A stretch of 64,000 bases of DNA, from NCBI GenBank assembly GCA_024460105.1, contig JANFXS010000002.1:248001-312000 (forward strand), given 5' to 3'. Each line of letters begins with the position of its first letter. Position 1 is the first letter of the stretch. Below, piece by piece: positions 43,594 through 52,467 of the stretch. The DNA is from Anaerotignum faecicola. Its GTDB lineage: Bacteria > Bacillota > Clostridia > Lachnospirales > Anaerotignaceae. The position numbers and the translations under genes were made by a program. Under the pieces are notes generated by a model. That model saw nothing but the letters and a program-made list of their open reading frames with translations. It was not told where the DNA came from and made no database searches.

Positions 43594-44355
43594 TTATAAA
43601 AAGTTTTTCAAAAAAGTTCTTCTGTGTATCGGCGTTATACCGTATTTTTTAATAGCTTCCAAATGCCTTGCAGAACCGTATCCGACATTATTTTCAAAAT
43701 CATACTCAGGGTACAAAACGCTGTATTCCTCCATCATCCTATCCCTTGTGACTTTTGCAACAATACTTGAGGCGGCAATCGAAATACTTTTCGCGTCCCC
43801 TTTTATAATGCCTTTCTGCTTTACGGAAATTTCCGGTATTGTAACGGCGTCCGCAAGCAAAAAATCAGGTTTTATTTTTAGTCCGTCAACGGATATTTTC
43901 ATCGCCTTATACGTCGCCTGAAGTATGTTTATTTCGTCTATCTCCGCCGGCGATACAACCCCTATGGAATAATCCAGGGCTTCTTTTACTATTACTTCAT
44001 ATAATTCCTCACGCTTTGCCTTTGACAGCTTTTTAGAATCGTTTACGCCTTCAATCCTAGCGCCTTTTTTAAGTATAACGGCGCATGTGACCACCGGCCC
44101 GGCAAGAGGCCCGCGTCCGACTTCGTCTATCCCGGCCACATATATACAGCCGTTATTATAACATTCGTTTTCATAAACGGACATTTCATCAAGGCGTTTT
44201 TGTTCGGCAATATATTTATTATATCTTTTTAATGCCGATTCAACGGCGGCGGCAACTCCTTTTCGTTCGTCGCTTTTATATTCTTTAACCGCCTCCGGTA
44301 TTTCGGTTATATTTATATTATTCAGTTTACATTTAATATACGCAATAGATTCCAC
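43594..44355 (-). CDS. rnhB: Ribonuclease HII
   Basis: A 253-residue RNase HII that cuts the RNA strand of RNA-DNA hybrids and starts ribonucleotide removal. GIDEVGRGPLAGPVV carries the catalytic D and E, VNDSKKLSK and LLADAVTIP follow, and SIVAKVTRDRMM is present. An N-terminal extension of about 70 residues (helical, lysine- and glutamate-rich) is typical of Firmicutes. The start is a GTG with a GGCGG 8 bases upstream. It is first in an operon running rnhB-yraN-pgeF-DUF512-der-plsY-gpsA. Confidence 0.97.
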   Translation of the reverse strand: MESIAYIKCKLNNINITEIPEAVKEYKSDERKGVAAAVESALKRYNKYIAEQKRLDEMSVYENECYNNGCIYVAGIDEVGRGPLAGPVVTCAVILKKGARIEGVNDSKKLSKAKREELYEVIVKEALDYSIGVVSPAEIDEINILQATYKAMKISVDGLKIKPDFLLADAVTIPEISVKQKGIIKGDAKSISIAASSIVAKVTRDRMMEEYSVLYPEYDFENNVGYGSARHLEAIKKYGITPIHRRTFLKNFL

Positions 44356-44378
44356 TTTAAATCCGCCTTTCTTTTTTA

Positions 44379-44407
44379 AGTATACACAAAAAAAGAGGGT
44401 TTGTCTA
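44379..44407 (-). promoter_or_regulatory. Promoter of the rnhB-to-gpsA operon
   Basis: Minus strand: TAGACA (44402-44407), a 17-base spacer with a T-run, then TATACT (44379-44384), about 25 bases before the GTG start. Confidence 0.65.
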
Positions 44408-44681
44408 TGTTCACACGATTAATAAAGGATTAATAAATATAAAATCGCTGCATTATAATACATAGCTAAAAACAGCTTGGTTTATAACTCCAAATCAAAG
44501 GCGTATGTCATAAGACCGGAAACCGTTCAAAAAACACATTTTATCAGCCATGACGCTTCATGCAGTATATTCCCATGCGCTTCGGATATGTTGCGAATAC
44601 ATAAAAACATTTTTTTATAATCGCACAACACCATTTCAGGGCTTTATTTTCTCTCAGTACAGTCATACCTCATATAAAAAT

Positions 44682-44727
44682 AAAAATCTCCCGCTTTGAC
44701 GCCTAAAATGCGTTCATAAAACGGGAG
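44682..44727 (-). terminator. Probable terminator of rnj
   Basis: CTCCCG (44688-44693) pairs with CGGGAG (44722-44727), extendable by AAAG/TTTT-type pairs, around a loop of about 20 bases. On the minus strand it is followed by ATTTTTATTTTT. Confidence 0.75.
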
Positions 44728-44789
44728 TTCCGTATTAAATGCAGAAACTGCATCTGTATTTAAGTAATCTCAATATTTTTCTGTTATAT

Positions 44790-45050
44790 GGCTTCAGTTT
44801 ACAATGGCATACGCACCCAACAGAAAAAATTTTCAGCATTTCCATGCTGCATACGCTTGACGCTGGATCCGCTGTGCCGCGCATATGAACATTGAACTGC
44901 AAAAATTTTCCCCCTATTAGGGCGGATAGGTTTAACGGATGCCGACGGCGAAAGAGCATGGCAAATGCTCTTTTGCGCCGAGAATCCTGTGTCAATGGAT
45001 TTTAAACGGCTATTGCTCCGCTAACGCCCGCCATCTTATAAACTGAAACT
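44790..45050 (+). repeat. Dispersed palindromic repeat, copy C (full length)
   Basis: Ends: CTTCAGTTTACAATGG (from 44792) and TTATAAACTGAAACT (to 45050), good terminal inverted repeats. Internal blocks match copy B in order: AAAAAATTTTCAGCATTTCC, ATGCTGCATACGCTTGAC, CATTGAACTGCAAAAATTTT, TTTAACGGATGCCGACGGCG, and GCTATTGCTCCGCTAACGCC near the right end. The sub-hairpin AAAGAGCAT..ATGCTCTTT in the middle is specific to this copy. It is in the 3' untranslated part of rnj, in antisense orientation to it. Confidence 0.85.
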
Positions 45051-45089
45051 AACTGCCCAATACAACTATATCAGCCCTACGGCAAGTTC

Positions 45090-46760
45090 TCAAACTTCCA
45101 TAATTATAGGAAGTATCATAGGGCTTCTCTTTGTGGTCTGCCAAACATATTCCCTTAAAGTATCTCTTATGAGGTTTTTAATATAGCTCCAACCTGCCCC
45201 TCCTGTGTATTCACAGTCAAAAAGGGCTTCGGAAACGGCCTTTCTTGCGCCTTCCATTAAATCCTCGCTTTCTCTTACATATACAAAACCGCGGGAAATA
45301 ATATCAGGCCCCGCAAGTATAGCCCCGCTTTCTTTTTCCATGCTTACAACCACAACCATAAGCCCGTCTTCGCTTAAATGCCTCCTGTCGCGCAGAACTA
45401 TATTTCCTACGTCCCCGACGCCTAACCCGTCCACAAGGACTTGGCCGCTCTGTACGGCTCCGTTAATTTTAGCGTCTTTTTTGGAAAGTTCCAAAACGTC
45501 GCCTATGTTCATAAGGAATATATTTTCTTTTGGAATTCCCATACTCAGTCCGAGTTTCCTGTGGGCAGAAAGCTGTATATATTCTCCATGTACAGGCATA
45601 AAATACTTCGGTTTTGTAAGAGCAAGCATAAGTTTGAGTTCCTCTTCCCTTGCATGCCCCGATACATGCACATCCTCCATTCCGCCGTATACAACGTCCG
45701 CGCCCTTTTTAATAAGTTCGTTTATAACTTTAAGTATACTTTTCTCATTTCCCGGTATGCTGGAAGCGCTTATTATAATTTTGTCATTAGGTTTAACGCT
45801 TACCTGCTTGTGTTCCGACGATGCAATCCTTGAAAGCGCGCTCATGGTTTCCCCTTGGCTGCCGGTTGTTATTATAACAAGTTCCTCATCGGAATAATTT
45901 TTGATTTCCGATATATCTATAAGCGTATTTTGCGGTATGCTCAAATATTCAAGTTCCATGCTTGTTTTAACCGCATTCAGCATGCTCCTGCCGATTATCG
46001 CAACCTTACGTTTTGTCCTGTGTGCGGAATTTATTATTTGCTGTATTCTGTGAATATTTGATGAAAACGTCGCAACCATTATCCTGTTGTTAGGAGTATC
46101 GTCAAATATTTTGTCAAAAACGCTCCCCACCGACTTTTCGCTCATTGTAAAACCTTTTCTTTCCGCATTAGTGCTGTCGCTCATAAGCAGCAGTACGCCT
46201 TCCTTACCAAGCTCGGCAAAGCGGTGTATATCTAAAACGTCGCCGTCGATAGGCGTATAATCGATTTTAAAATCTCCCGTATGGATAACCGTGCCGACAG
46301 GCGTTGTAATTGCAAGGGCAACCGAATCGGCAATGGAGTGGTTTGTGTGTATAAACTCCACTTTAAACTGTCCAAGCTTTATATATTCCCCCGGCACAAC
46401 CACATGGCGTGTCGTACAGTCCACAAGGCCGTGTTCCTTCAGCTTATTTTCAAGCAGCCCAAGTGTCAAAAGAGTTCCGAAAACAGGAACATTAAGTTCC
46501 TTCAAAACATACGGAAGGGCGCCTATGTGATCTTCATGTCCGTGGGTAAGCACAATGCCCCTAACTTTATCGATATTCTTTTTTAAATAAGTTATGTCGG
46601 GGATTACAAGGTCAATTCCGAGCATATCGTCCTCCGGAAATGCAAGCCCGCAGTCCACAACAATAATATCCTGGTTGTACTCGAACACTGTCATATTTTT
46701 TCCGATCTCATGCAGGCCGCCCAAGGATATAACCTTTAATTTAGGTTTTTTTGAAGCCAA
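45090..46760 (-). CDS. rnj: Ribonuclease J
   Basis: A 556-residue metallo-beta-lactamase/beta-CASP ribonuclease. The metal-binding motif is LTHGHEDHIGALPYV near residue 73; HTGDFKIDYTP, SDSTNAERKGFT and the beta-CASP region (TTGSQGETMSALSRI, and VHVSGHAREEELKLM with MPVHGEY) follow. It is a 5'-3' exonuclease and endonuclease for mRNA turnover and rRNA maturation. Its leader contains a terminator-like hairpin at 46851, and its 3' end carries a repeat copy. Only one RNase J gene is in this window. Confidence 0.96.
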   Translation of the reverse strand: MASKKPKLKVISLGGLHEIGKNMTVFEYNQDIIVVDCGLAFPEDDMLGIDLVIPDITYLKKNIDKVRGIVLTHGHEDHIGALPYVLKELNVPVFGTLLTLGLLENKLKEHGLVDCTTRHVVVPGEYIKLGQFKVEFIHTNHSIADSVALAITTPVGTVIHTGDFKIDYTPIDGDVLDIHRFAELGKEGVLLLMSDSTNAERKGFTMSEKSVGSVFDKIFDDTPNNRIMVATFSSNIHRIQQIINSAHRTKRKVAIIGRSMLNAVKTSMELEYLSIPQNTLIDISEIKNYSDEELVIITTGSQGETMSALSRIASSEHKQVSVKPNDKIIISASSIPGNEKSILKVINELIKKGADVVYGGMEDVHVSGHAREEELKLMLALTKPKYFMPVHGEYIQLSAHRKLGLSMGIPKENIFLMNIGDVLELSKKDAKINGAVQSGQVLVDGLGVGDVGNIVLRDRRHLSEDGLMVVVVSMEKESGAILAGPDIISRGFVYVRESEDLMEGARKAVSEALFDCEYTGGAGWSYIKNLIRDTLREYVWQTTKRSPMILPIIMEV

Positions 46761-46850
46761 AAAAATTCCTCCTTTATTTAATATATTTTTCCGTTTTCAT
46801 ATAAATTTATTTTATTAATTATCCCAAATACGTTAAAATATATGCAACAT

Positions 46851-46873
46851 AAAAAACCCATGTATAAATGGGT
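46851..46873 (-). terminator. Hairpin with T-run upstream of rnj
   Basis: Minus strand: ACCCAT pairs with ATGGGT (arms 46868-46873 and 46857-46862) with a 5-base loop, then TTTTTT. It is 90 bases before the rnj start and about 440 bases after the preceding gene, so it either ends an unannotated short transcript or attenuates rnj. Confidence 0.55.
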
Positions 46874-47314
46874 AAAATAACGCATTATATATGTTTTATA
46901 TTTACCGCCGGCCCGCTCCTTCTTTTCCTGCCATATGCAGCCGAACAAAGCCTAAAGAAATTATGTCCTTATTAACCATAATCCGCAAAGCCAGATTTTC
47001 CAAATAATACGTCATACGTTTATAACAGAATACATATTTATAGTTTTTAATGGAAAACAGAGCTTTGATACAAAATTAATATTTTGAATTGATTTTAAAT
47101 ACGAATTATGCTTTAAAAAACAATTAATAAAACTTAAACTCATCTGTCACATAACTGCCAACACCGCCATATCGCCCAAATATTCCGCAATACGGCAATC
47201 AGAGAAATTTAAGCTTTAATAATTTGTCCATGAAAATAAAACTGCAAAATGCATTATTATTATGCAGCAACCGTTTTTTGGATATTTAATTTCAAATTTT
47301 AATACTTAACGATA
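46874..47314. other. Intergenic, 440 bases, no gene seen
   Basis: AT-rich and without a plausible coding frame. A hairpin-forming stretch TGCAT-AATAATA-ATGCA lies near 47248-47266 just after the DUF1292 stop, with a weak T-run, and could end that operon. The rest is unassigned and could hold a small RNA that ends at 46851. Confidence 0.4.
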
Positions 47315-47611
47315 TTATCCGTCGATTTCAACATCATAATCATCATTGCCGTTTTGGAAAGCTTCCGCTACTTTATCAAACTCAGCGTCGTCCTCAATAA
47401 GCTCATAGCTAACCTCGTCGCCTTCCTCCTCCGTTTTTTTAAGTATCATTGCAGACGCCTCTTCATCGTCTATAAACTCAGCCTCAAGCACAAGTATATA
47501 GCTGTTCCCGTCCAACTCCAAAGCGTCTATAACCGCAAACTCAACTTCGTCGCCATTTTCATCTGTTAACATAATAGTTTCAAATTCTTCTTCAAATTCG
47601 TCGTTAGCCAT
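47315..47611 (-). CDS. DUF1292 family acidic protein
   Basis: A 98-residue strongly acidic protein with the DUF1292 pattern ETIMLTDENGDEVEFAVIDA followed by YILVLEAEF and SYELIEDDAEFDKVAEAF. The function is unknown; in Firmicutes it is regularly the last gene of the ireB-ruvX(-DUF1292) group, as here. It begins 14 bases after the ruvX stop with GGAG. Confidence 0.9.
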   Translation of the reverse strand: MANDEFEEEFETIMLTDENGDEVEFAVIDALELDGNSYILVLEAEFIDDEEASAMILKKTEEEGDEVSYELIEDDAEFDKVAEAFQNGNDDYDVEIDG

Positions 47612-47624
47612 CTTTATAATCTCC

Positions 47625-48053
47625 TCATTCGTCTTTTATAGAATCAAGATAGCCTTGCAGTATATACACAGCCGCCATCTTGTCAATTACATTTTTACGT
47701 TTTGCGCTGTCAAGGCCCGCCTCCGCTAAAAATCCGGCCGCCGCTACTGTGCTTAACCTTTCATCCCACAGTATAACCGGTATTTTCGGAAACCGCCTTT
47801 CAAGTTTCTCTTTATACCCATCGGTTTTCAAACAGCGCTCGCTTACAGTGCCGTCTAAATTCAGAGGATAGCCCAGCACAATCTTTTCAACCTCGTACTC
47901 TCCGATAATCTGTTCCAGCCGTCCAAGGCTTTGTTTATATTCGTTTTCACTGTTCCTTCTGATAATTTCAAGCCCCTGTGCAGTCCAGCCGAAAGGATCG
48001 CTCACTGCAACGCCTACGGTTTTACTGCCTAAATCCAAACCTAAAATACGCAA
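47625..48053 (-). CDS. ruvX: Putative pre-16S rRNA nuclease RuvX (YqgF)
   Basis: A 142-residue RNase H-fold protein with MRILGLDLGSKTVGVAVSDP (first catalytic aspartate), VLGYPLNLDGTVSE, LWDERLSTVAA and DKMAAVYILQGYLD. It acts in 5' maturation of 16S rRNA. The start is TTG with AAGGTG upstream. It sits between ireB and the DUF1292 gene; alaS, often found upstream of ireB, is not here. Confidence 0.95.
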   Translation of the reverse strand: MRILGLDLGSKTVGVAVSDPFGWTAQGLEIIRRNSENEYKQSLGRLEQIIGEYEVEKIVLGYPLNLDGTVSERCLKTDGYKEKLERRFPKIPVILWDERLSTVAAAGFLAEAGLDSAKRKNVIDKMAAVYILQGYLDSIKDE

Positions 48054-48070
48054 AATACCACACCTTAAAC

Positions 48071-48334
48071 TTATCCGTTATTCTTAATATAATTTTCAAC
48101 AAGCTCTTCCAAAAGCTCATCCCTTTCCAGCCGGCGTATAAGAACCCTGGCGTTGTTGTAGCTGGTGATATACGTTGGATCCCCTGAAAGAATGTATCCC
48201 ACAATCTGGTTAACCGGGTTGTAGCCTTTTTCCTTAAGAGCTTCGTAAACAGTTAAGATTATCCTTTTCGCCTCGTTGTCCAATTCTTTTGAGAAACCGT
48301 CGAACTGCATAGTTTCATTCAGGTTTTTGTCCAT
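48071..48334 (-). CDS. IreB family regulatory phosphoprotein
   Basis: An 87-residue protein with [11 protein letters not shown] at the N-terminus, where the threonine is the usual phosphorylation site of the PASTA-type kinase, and the conserved [20 protein letters not shown] followed by [20 protein letters not shown]. IreB affects cephalosporin resistance in Enterococcus downstream of the kinase IreK. Also known as UPF0297. Length is normal. Confidence 0.95.
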   Translation of the reverse strand: MDKNLNETMQFDGFSKELDNEAKRIILTVYEALKEKGYNPVNQIVGYILSGDPTYITSYNNARVLIRRLERDELLEELVENYIKNNG

Positions 48335-48469
48335 TTCAAATCACGCTCCGCAATACTAACTCAAAAATAAATAACCGAACTAATCAATATACTATCTATG
48401 ATAATATAAATCAACACATTATGCAACTTTATTTAATAAAATACTATATAATTAATATCCTACTTTTCG

Positions 48470-49762
48470 TTAAATCTCGCCAAAAGCCTTTTCATTCTCT
48501 GCACTTTTTATATTAACGCTTAAAATTTTATTCCTAATATCGTCGTCACTTTTAACAATCACATTAATGTAATTTGACGTATGACCTTCAAAATATCCTT
48601 CTTTCGGCCTTTGTTCAAAAAGAACTTCCACATTTTTCCCTACAAAACCCGAAATAAACCGGCCGGCCATTTCATTGCTCAATCTTATCAGCGCTTCGGC
48701 CCTTTTTTCTTTTATATCAGGCGGTATCTGGCCTTCCATTTCGGCGGCGGGAGTGCCTTTTTTAGGCGAATATGGGAAAACATGTATTTTTGAAAATCCC
48801 ACTTTTTCAGCAAAAGCATAACTTTCAGCAAAATCTTCTTCCGTTTCACCCGGAAAACCAACTATAATATCTGTAGTTAAAGCGGCGTCGGGCCAATATT
48901 TCCTGATAATTTCAACGGCGTTATAATATTTTTCGGCCGTATACTTCCTGTTCATGGCTTTTAAAGTCCTGTTGCAGCCGCTTTGAAGAGACAAATGGAA
49001 ATGGCGGCACACTTTACTTAAAGAGCTTAATTCCGTCATAAAATCTTCCGTTATTATGTTAGGCTCAATAGAACTTGTCCTTATCCGTTCAATGCCGTTT
49101 ACGTCGTGGACTTTTTTAATGAGTTCCAAAAGGTTTGTAGTATGCAGTTCTTTGCCGTAGCTTGCCGCATGTATGCCCGTAAGCACAACTTCCTTAAAGC
49201 CGTTTGACGCAAGCATCTCAACTTCTTTAATAATATCTTCTTCTTTTCTGCTTCTTACGGGTCCCCTTGCATACGGGATAATGCAGTATGAACAAAACTG
49301 GCTGCATCCGTCTTGGATTTTTATATATGCCCTTGTCCTTCCCATAAGCTTGTGTATCGAGATAGGTTCAAAAACCTTTTCATACATTATATCTCCCACA
49401 GTATCGACAATCCCGTTTTCAAACGAATATTTTTCAACTTCGTCAACAACGGAATTGCGCCCTTTCGTGCCCATAACAATATTTACTCCGTCAATCTTTT
49501 TAATTTCTTCAGCCGCCGTCTGGGCATAGCATCCGGCAACAACAACAATAGAGTCGGGATTCTGCCTCTTAACGCGCCGTATAAGCTGACGGCTTTTTTT
49601 ATCTCCGAAATTTGTAACCGTACATGTATTTATAACATATATATCCGCCTTTTCGTCAATGCCGACAATTTTATATCCTTTTTCTGCAAATGCTTCGGCA
49701 ATAGCCTCGCTTTCAACTTGATTAACTTTGCAGCCAAGTGCAAAACTTGCAACGCTTCTCAT
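48470..49762 (-). CDS. mtaB: tRNA (t6A37) methylthiotransferase MtaB
   Basis: About 430 residues. UPF0004 domain with three cysteines (FALGCKVNQVES, VINTCTVTNFGDK and VVAGCYAQTA), the radical SAM cluster QDGCSQFCSYCIIPYARG near residue 155, a TIM-barrel core with DIIVGFPGETEEDF and a C-terminal TRAM-like domain. It adds a methylthio group to t6A at position 37 of tRNAs reading ANN codons. The second ATG (49762) is preferred; the first, at 49774, overlaps the previous stop and has no ribosome site. Confidence 0.95.
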   Translation of the reverse strand: MRSVASFALGCKVNQVESEAIAEAFAEKGYKIVGIDEKADIYVINTCTVTNFGDKKSRQLIRRVKRQNPDSIVVVAGCYAQTAAEEIKKIDGVNIVMGTKGRNSVVDEVEKYSFENGIVDTVGDIMYEKVFEPISIHKLMGRTRAYIKIQDGCSQFCSYCIIPYARGPVRSRKEEDIIKEVEMLASNGFKEVVLTGIHAASYGKELHTTNLLELIKKVHDVNGIERIRTSSIEPNIITEDFMTELSSLSKVCRHFHLSLQSGCNRTLKAMNRKYTAEKYYNAVEIIRKYWPDAALTTDIIVGFPGETEEDFAESYAFAEKVGFSKIHVFPYSPKKGTPAAEMEGQIPPDIKEKRAEALIRLSNEMAGRFISGFVGKNVEVLFEQRPKEGYFEGHTSNYINVIVKSDDDIRNKILSVNIKSAENEKAFGEI

Positions 49763-49773
49763 ATTAAACCTCA

Positions 49774-50319
49774 TTAATTAATTTTTTGTATAAGTGAAAG
49801 AAACAAAAGCCCCGTTTCAACATCTTTCCCGCTCACCCACATAATAACCGGGCGCAGCCTGTGCCATTTATTCTTTTTAGTATCAACAGAGCTGTATACT
49901 TCCTCAACAAGGTCAACCATTTGTTCGATTTCATTCCTGTCGCTTACGCTAAGCTCCTGATTTTCATAAAATATCTTTCTGGCCTCGCCAAAAGTAATAT
50001 TAATAGTTTCCCCTTTAAAACCTTCCCTGAGATAGAACTCCTGAAGGCAGTTTTCATCAAATCCGCTGTTTATATATATCTCAAGCCTCTTTATAATTAA
50101 AGCGACATTGTTCCTGACTGCTTCAGCCATATTAACTTTATTGTCAAAAACGGAAATTACGTCCATTCCTCCGGCAAAAAACTTTATCTTGTCAACATAC
50201 TTAAAAAAAGTCGAATTAAAAGCTTCTTCCATTATATCCGCGTCATATGAATACTTTTTATACGTTTCTTTTAAAAATTCCAGATCTTTTTCAACGTCTT
50301 TTTCATTCTCATAGTCCAT
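49774..50319 (-). CDS. Hypothetical protein upstream of mtaB
   Basis: A 181-residue soluble, mostly helical and acidic protein (KDVEKDLEFLKETYKKYSYD, IEQMVDLVEEVYSSVD). Its C-terminal segment KNKWHRLRPVIMWVSGKDVET is more basic and may bind nucleic acid. No family is recognised. It has a good GGAGG before the ATG and probably forms an operon with mtaB, as its stop overlaps the alternative mtaB start. Confidence 0.65.
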   Translation of the reverse strand: MDYENEKDVEKDLEFLKETYKKYSYDADIMEEAFNSTFFKYVDKIKFFAGGMDVISVFDNKVNMAEAVRNNVALIIKRLEIYINSGFDENCLQEFYLREGFKGETINITFGEARKIFYENQELSVSDRNEIEQMVDLVEEVYSSVDTKKNKWHRLRPVIMWVSGKDVETGLLFLSLIQKIN

Positions 50320-50390
50320 GGACGCACCTCCCTTTTAACGATTATATCATATATAAAGGCAAAATGCTTTAAAAAATTTGCGCTGCAATA

Positions 50391-50463
50391 TAAAAGGCGC
50401 GCCCCACGGCGGCAGATATATAAAACAATCCGTTTGCAATATACATCGCCGTTAAGGCGCGCC
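50391..50463 (-). terminator. Long-stem terminator of the TRAP operon
   Basis: GGCGCGCC (50396-50403) pairs with GGCGCGCC (50456-50463), continued inward by ACGGCG (about 50406-50411) with CGCCGT (about 50447-50452). On the minus strand it is followed by TTTTATATT. It is 8 bases past the stop of the TRAP permease gene. Confidence 0.8.
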
Positions 50464-50470
50464 GTTTTAT

Positions 50471-52456
50471 TTATGCGCTGACGTTTTTCAACTGTAATTT
50501 CTGTTTAATAAATATAACCGCAATAAGCGCTATGCCGATAACGTCGGTCACCGCCCCCGGAATAATAAGGGTAATGCCGCCTGCAATACAAATCAGCCTT
50601 TCATATAATTTAAGCCTTCCCAGCATAAATCCTTCCATGCCTGTGGAAATTCCAAGCATACCTATAAACGCCGTTATAAGTATAAACAATGCCTGCGTAA
50701 ACGAACCGTCTACAAGAAGCAAATCGGGATTAAACGCAAATACATACGGTATTATAAACGCCGTAATAGCTATCCTTGTCGCCGTTATACCGGTTTTCAA
50801 CGGATTGCTGTGGGCAATGGCGCTTCCCGCATAGGCCGCTAATGCTACCGGCGGCGTTATATCCGCAACTATACCGAAATAAAAAACAAACATATGAGCC
50901 GCAAGCATCGGTATGCCGAGCTTTATGACAATCGGCGCGGTTATTGTGGCCATAATGACATAATTGGCCGTTGTGGGAACACCCATGCCAAGTATAATAC
51001 ATGCTATCATGGTAAAGAAAAGCGCAATAATCGTTACGCCGCCCGATAACGCCAAAAGCCCGCTGGCAAGCTTGATACCGAGTCCGGTAAGCGTAACAGT
51101 TCCAACGATAATACCGGCTATGGAACATGCAACCGCAACGCCGATTGTATTCCTTGCGCCGTTTTCCAACGCTTCAAAGAATGATGAAACGCTCATCCTC
51201 GTATCTTTCCTAAACATGCTTACAATTATAGAAGTTATTATGGCATATACGGCGCTCATTGAAGACGTATATCCGTTCATCATGCAGTACACAAGCACAA
51301 CAAGCGGCAAAAGCAGGTATCCCCTTGAAAACATAAGGGTAAAAAATCCCGGTATGTCGTCTTTATTAAGCCCAACGAGGCCAAGTTTTTTAGCCTCAAA
51401 ATGTACCATAAGGAAGATCCCAGTAAAGTAAAGGGCTGCCGGAAGTATAGCCGCAATAACGATATTAGAATAAGGCACGCCTGTCATTTCGGCCATAAGG
51501 AAAGCTGCCGCGCCCATAATAGGCGGCATTATCTGCCCGCCGGTTGACGCCGCCGCCTCAACAGCCGCCGCAAATTCAGGCGGGTATCCTGTTTTTTTCA
51601 TCATAGGGATAGTAAAACTTCCGCTCCCTACTGTATTGGCAACGGAGCTTCCGCTGATCATGCCCTGGAGGGCGCTTGCAATAACGGCAACCTTAGCCGG
51701 TCCGCCCGTGGCCGAGCCTGCAATAGAATTTGCAATTTCAATAAAGAACCGGCCTACGCCCGTTTTGTCAAGAAACGCACCGAAAAGTATAAACAACACA
51801 ATAAACGTGGAGCATACTCCAAGCGGAGTGCCTATAACGCCTTCCGTAGTGTAGAATAAGTGCGAAATAATCCTTTTAAGCGAGAAATCTGCCGCAAACG
51901 CATATATTATAAAACATATAACAACTACAAGTATCGGTATGCCGACAACACGGCGGCATATTTCCATAAGTATAAGTATCCCTACAATCCCGATAACAAT
52001 ATCAAGCGTCGTGCTGCGCCCGGCCCTTGCGACAATTTCTTTGAAAAACACTACATAATAGAAAAAACATCCTGCCCCTACTATGCCCAACACAAAATCA
52101 TACCATGGCACATAGTTTACCCTCTTGGCCATTCCCTTTTTAATAGGATAAAGCATATAAGCCATAAAAATAACGATACCGACAAAGGACGCGCGCCTTA
52201 TCTGCTCCGGCAGAGAACTGAAAACGTTCATCCATAAAGAAAAAATCGAAAAAGCCACAAGCATATATTTAACAAGATAGCTCGGTATTCCAGAAAAATG
52301 CCTTGTATTGCTTTCACGGTCAAATTCCGCAAGAACTTCTTTCATTCTTTCTTCGTCTTCATGTATAATATGTTCCGTCGTATCGCTTCTTTTTTCAAAT
52401 TTTTCCTGCTGTTCCTTAACTTTCTCCTTTATTTTTTTTCCTTCTTTTTCAGACAT
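50471..52456 (-). CDS. TAXI-type TRAP transporter, fused 4TM/12TM permease
   Basis: A 661-residue membrane protein. After a charged N-terminus (about 50 residues, KKIKEKVKEQQEKFEKR) it has about four helices corresponding to DctQ, then a DctM-like part with GSSVANTVGSGSFTIPMMKK, GGQIMPPIMGAAAF, GMGVPTTANYVIMATITAP and ADITPPVALAAYAGSAIA. Such fused permeases serve TRAP systems with TAXI-type binding proteins, which take up C4/C5 dicarboxylates or glutamate using a sodium gradient. The binding protein and a DUF1850 protein are encoded just upstream. Confidence 0.94.
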   Translation of the reverse strand: MSEKEGKKIKEKVKEQQEKFEKRSDTTEHIIHEDEERMKEVLAEFDRESNTRHFSGIPSYLVKYMLVAFSIFSLWMNVFSSLPEQIRRASFVGIVIFMAYMLYPIKKGMAKRVNYVPWYDFVLGIVGAGCFFYYVVFFKEIVARAGRSTTLDIVIGIVGILILMEICRRVVGIPILVVVICFIIYAFAADFSLKRIISHLFYTTEGVIGTPLGVCSTFIVLFILFGAFLDKTGVGRFFIEIANSIAGSATGGPAKVAVIASALQGMISGSSVANTVGSGSFTIPMMKKTGYPPEFAAAVEAAASTGGQIMPPIMGAAAFLMAEMTGVPYSNIVIAAILPAALYFTGIFLMVHFEAKKLGLVGLNKDDIPGFFTLMFSRGYLLLPLVVLVYCMMNGYTSSMSAVYAIITSIIVSMFRKDTRMSVSSFFEALENGARNTIGVAVACSIAGIIVGTVTLTGLGIKLASGLLALSGGVTIIALFFTMIACIILGMGVPTTANYVIMATITAPIVIKLGIPMLAAHMFVFYFGIVADITPPVALAAYAGSAIAHSNPLKTGITATRIAITAFIIPYVFAFNPDLLLVDGSFTQALFILITAFIGMLGISTGMEGFMLGRLKLYERLICIAGGITLIIPGAVTDVIGIALIAVIFIKQKLQLKNVSA

Positions 52457-52467
52457 CTCTTAGCCTC

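Larger units (their letters stand above)
44408..45089. other. Intergenic: rnj 3' region with repeat copy C and terminator
   Basis: No gene. It contains the probable rnj terminator (44682-44727) and repeat copy C (44790-45050), which lies between the rnj stop and that terminator and should therefore be transcribed in the rnj mRNA tail. The remaining sequence up to 44680 is unremarkable. Confidence 0.6.

Noticed and set aside
44735-44995. 86-codon frame within repeat copy C
   Set aside because: Equivalent frames are not conserved in the other repeat copies, so the element is unlikely to encode a protein.
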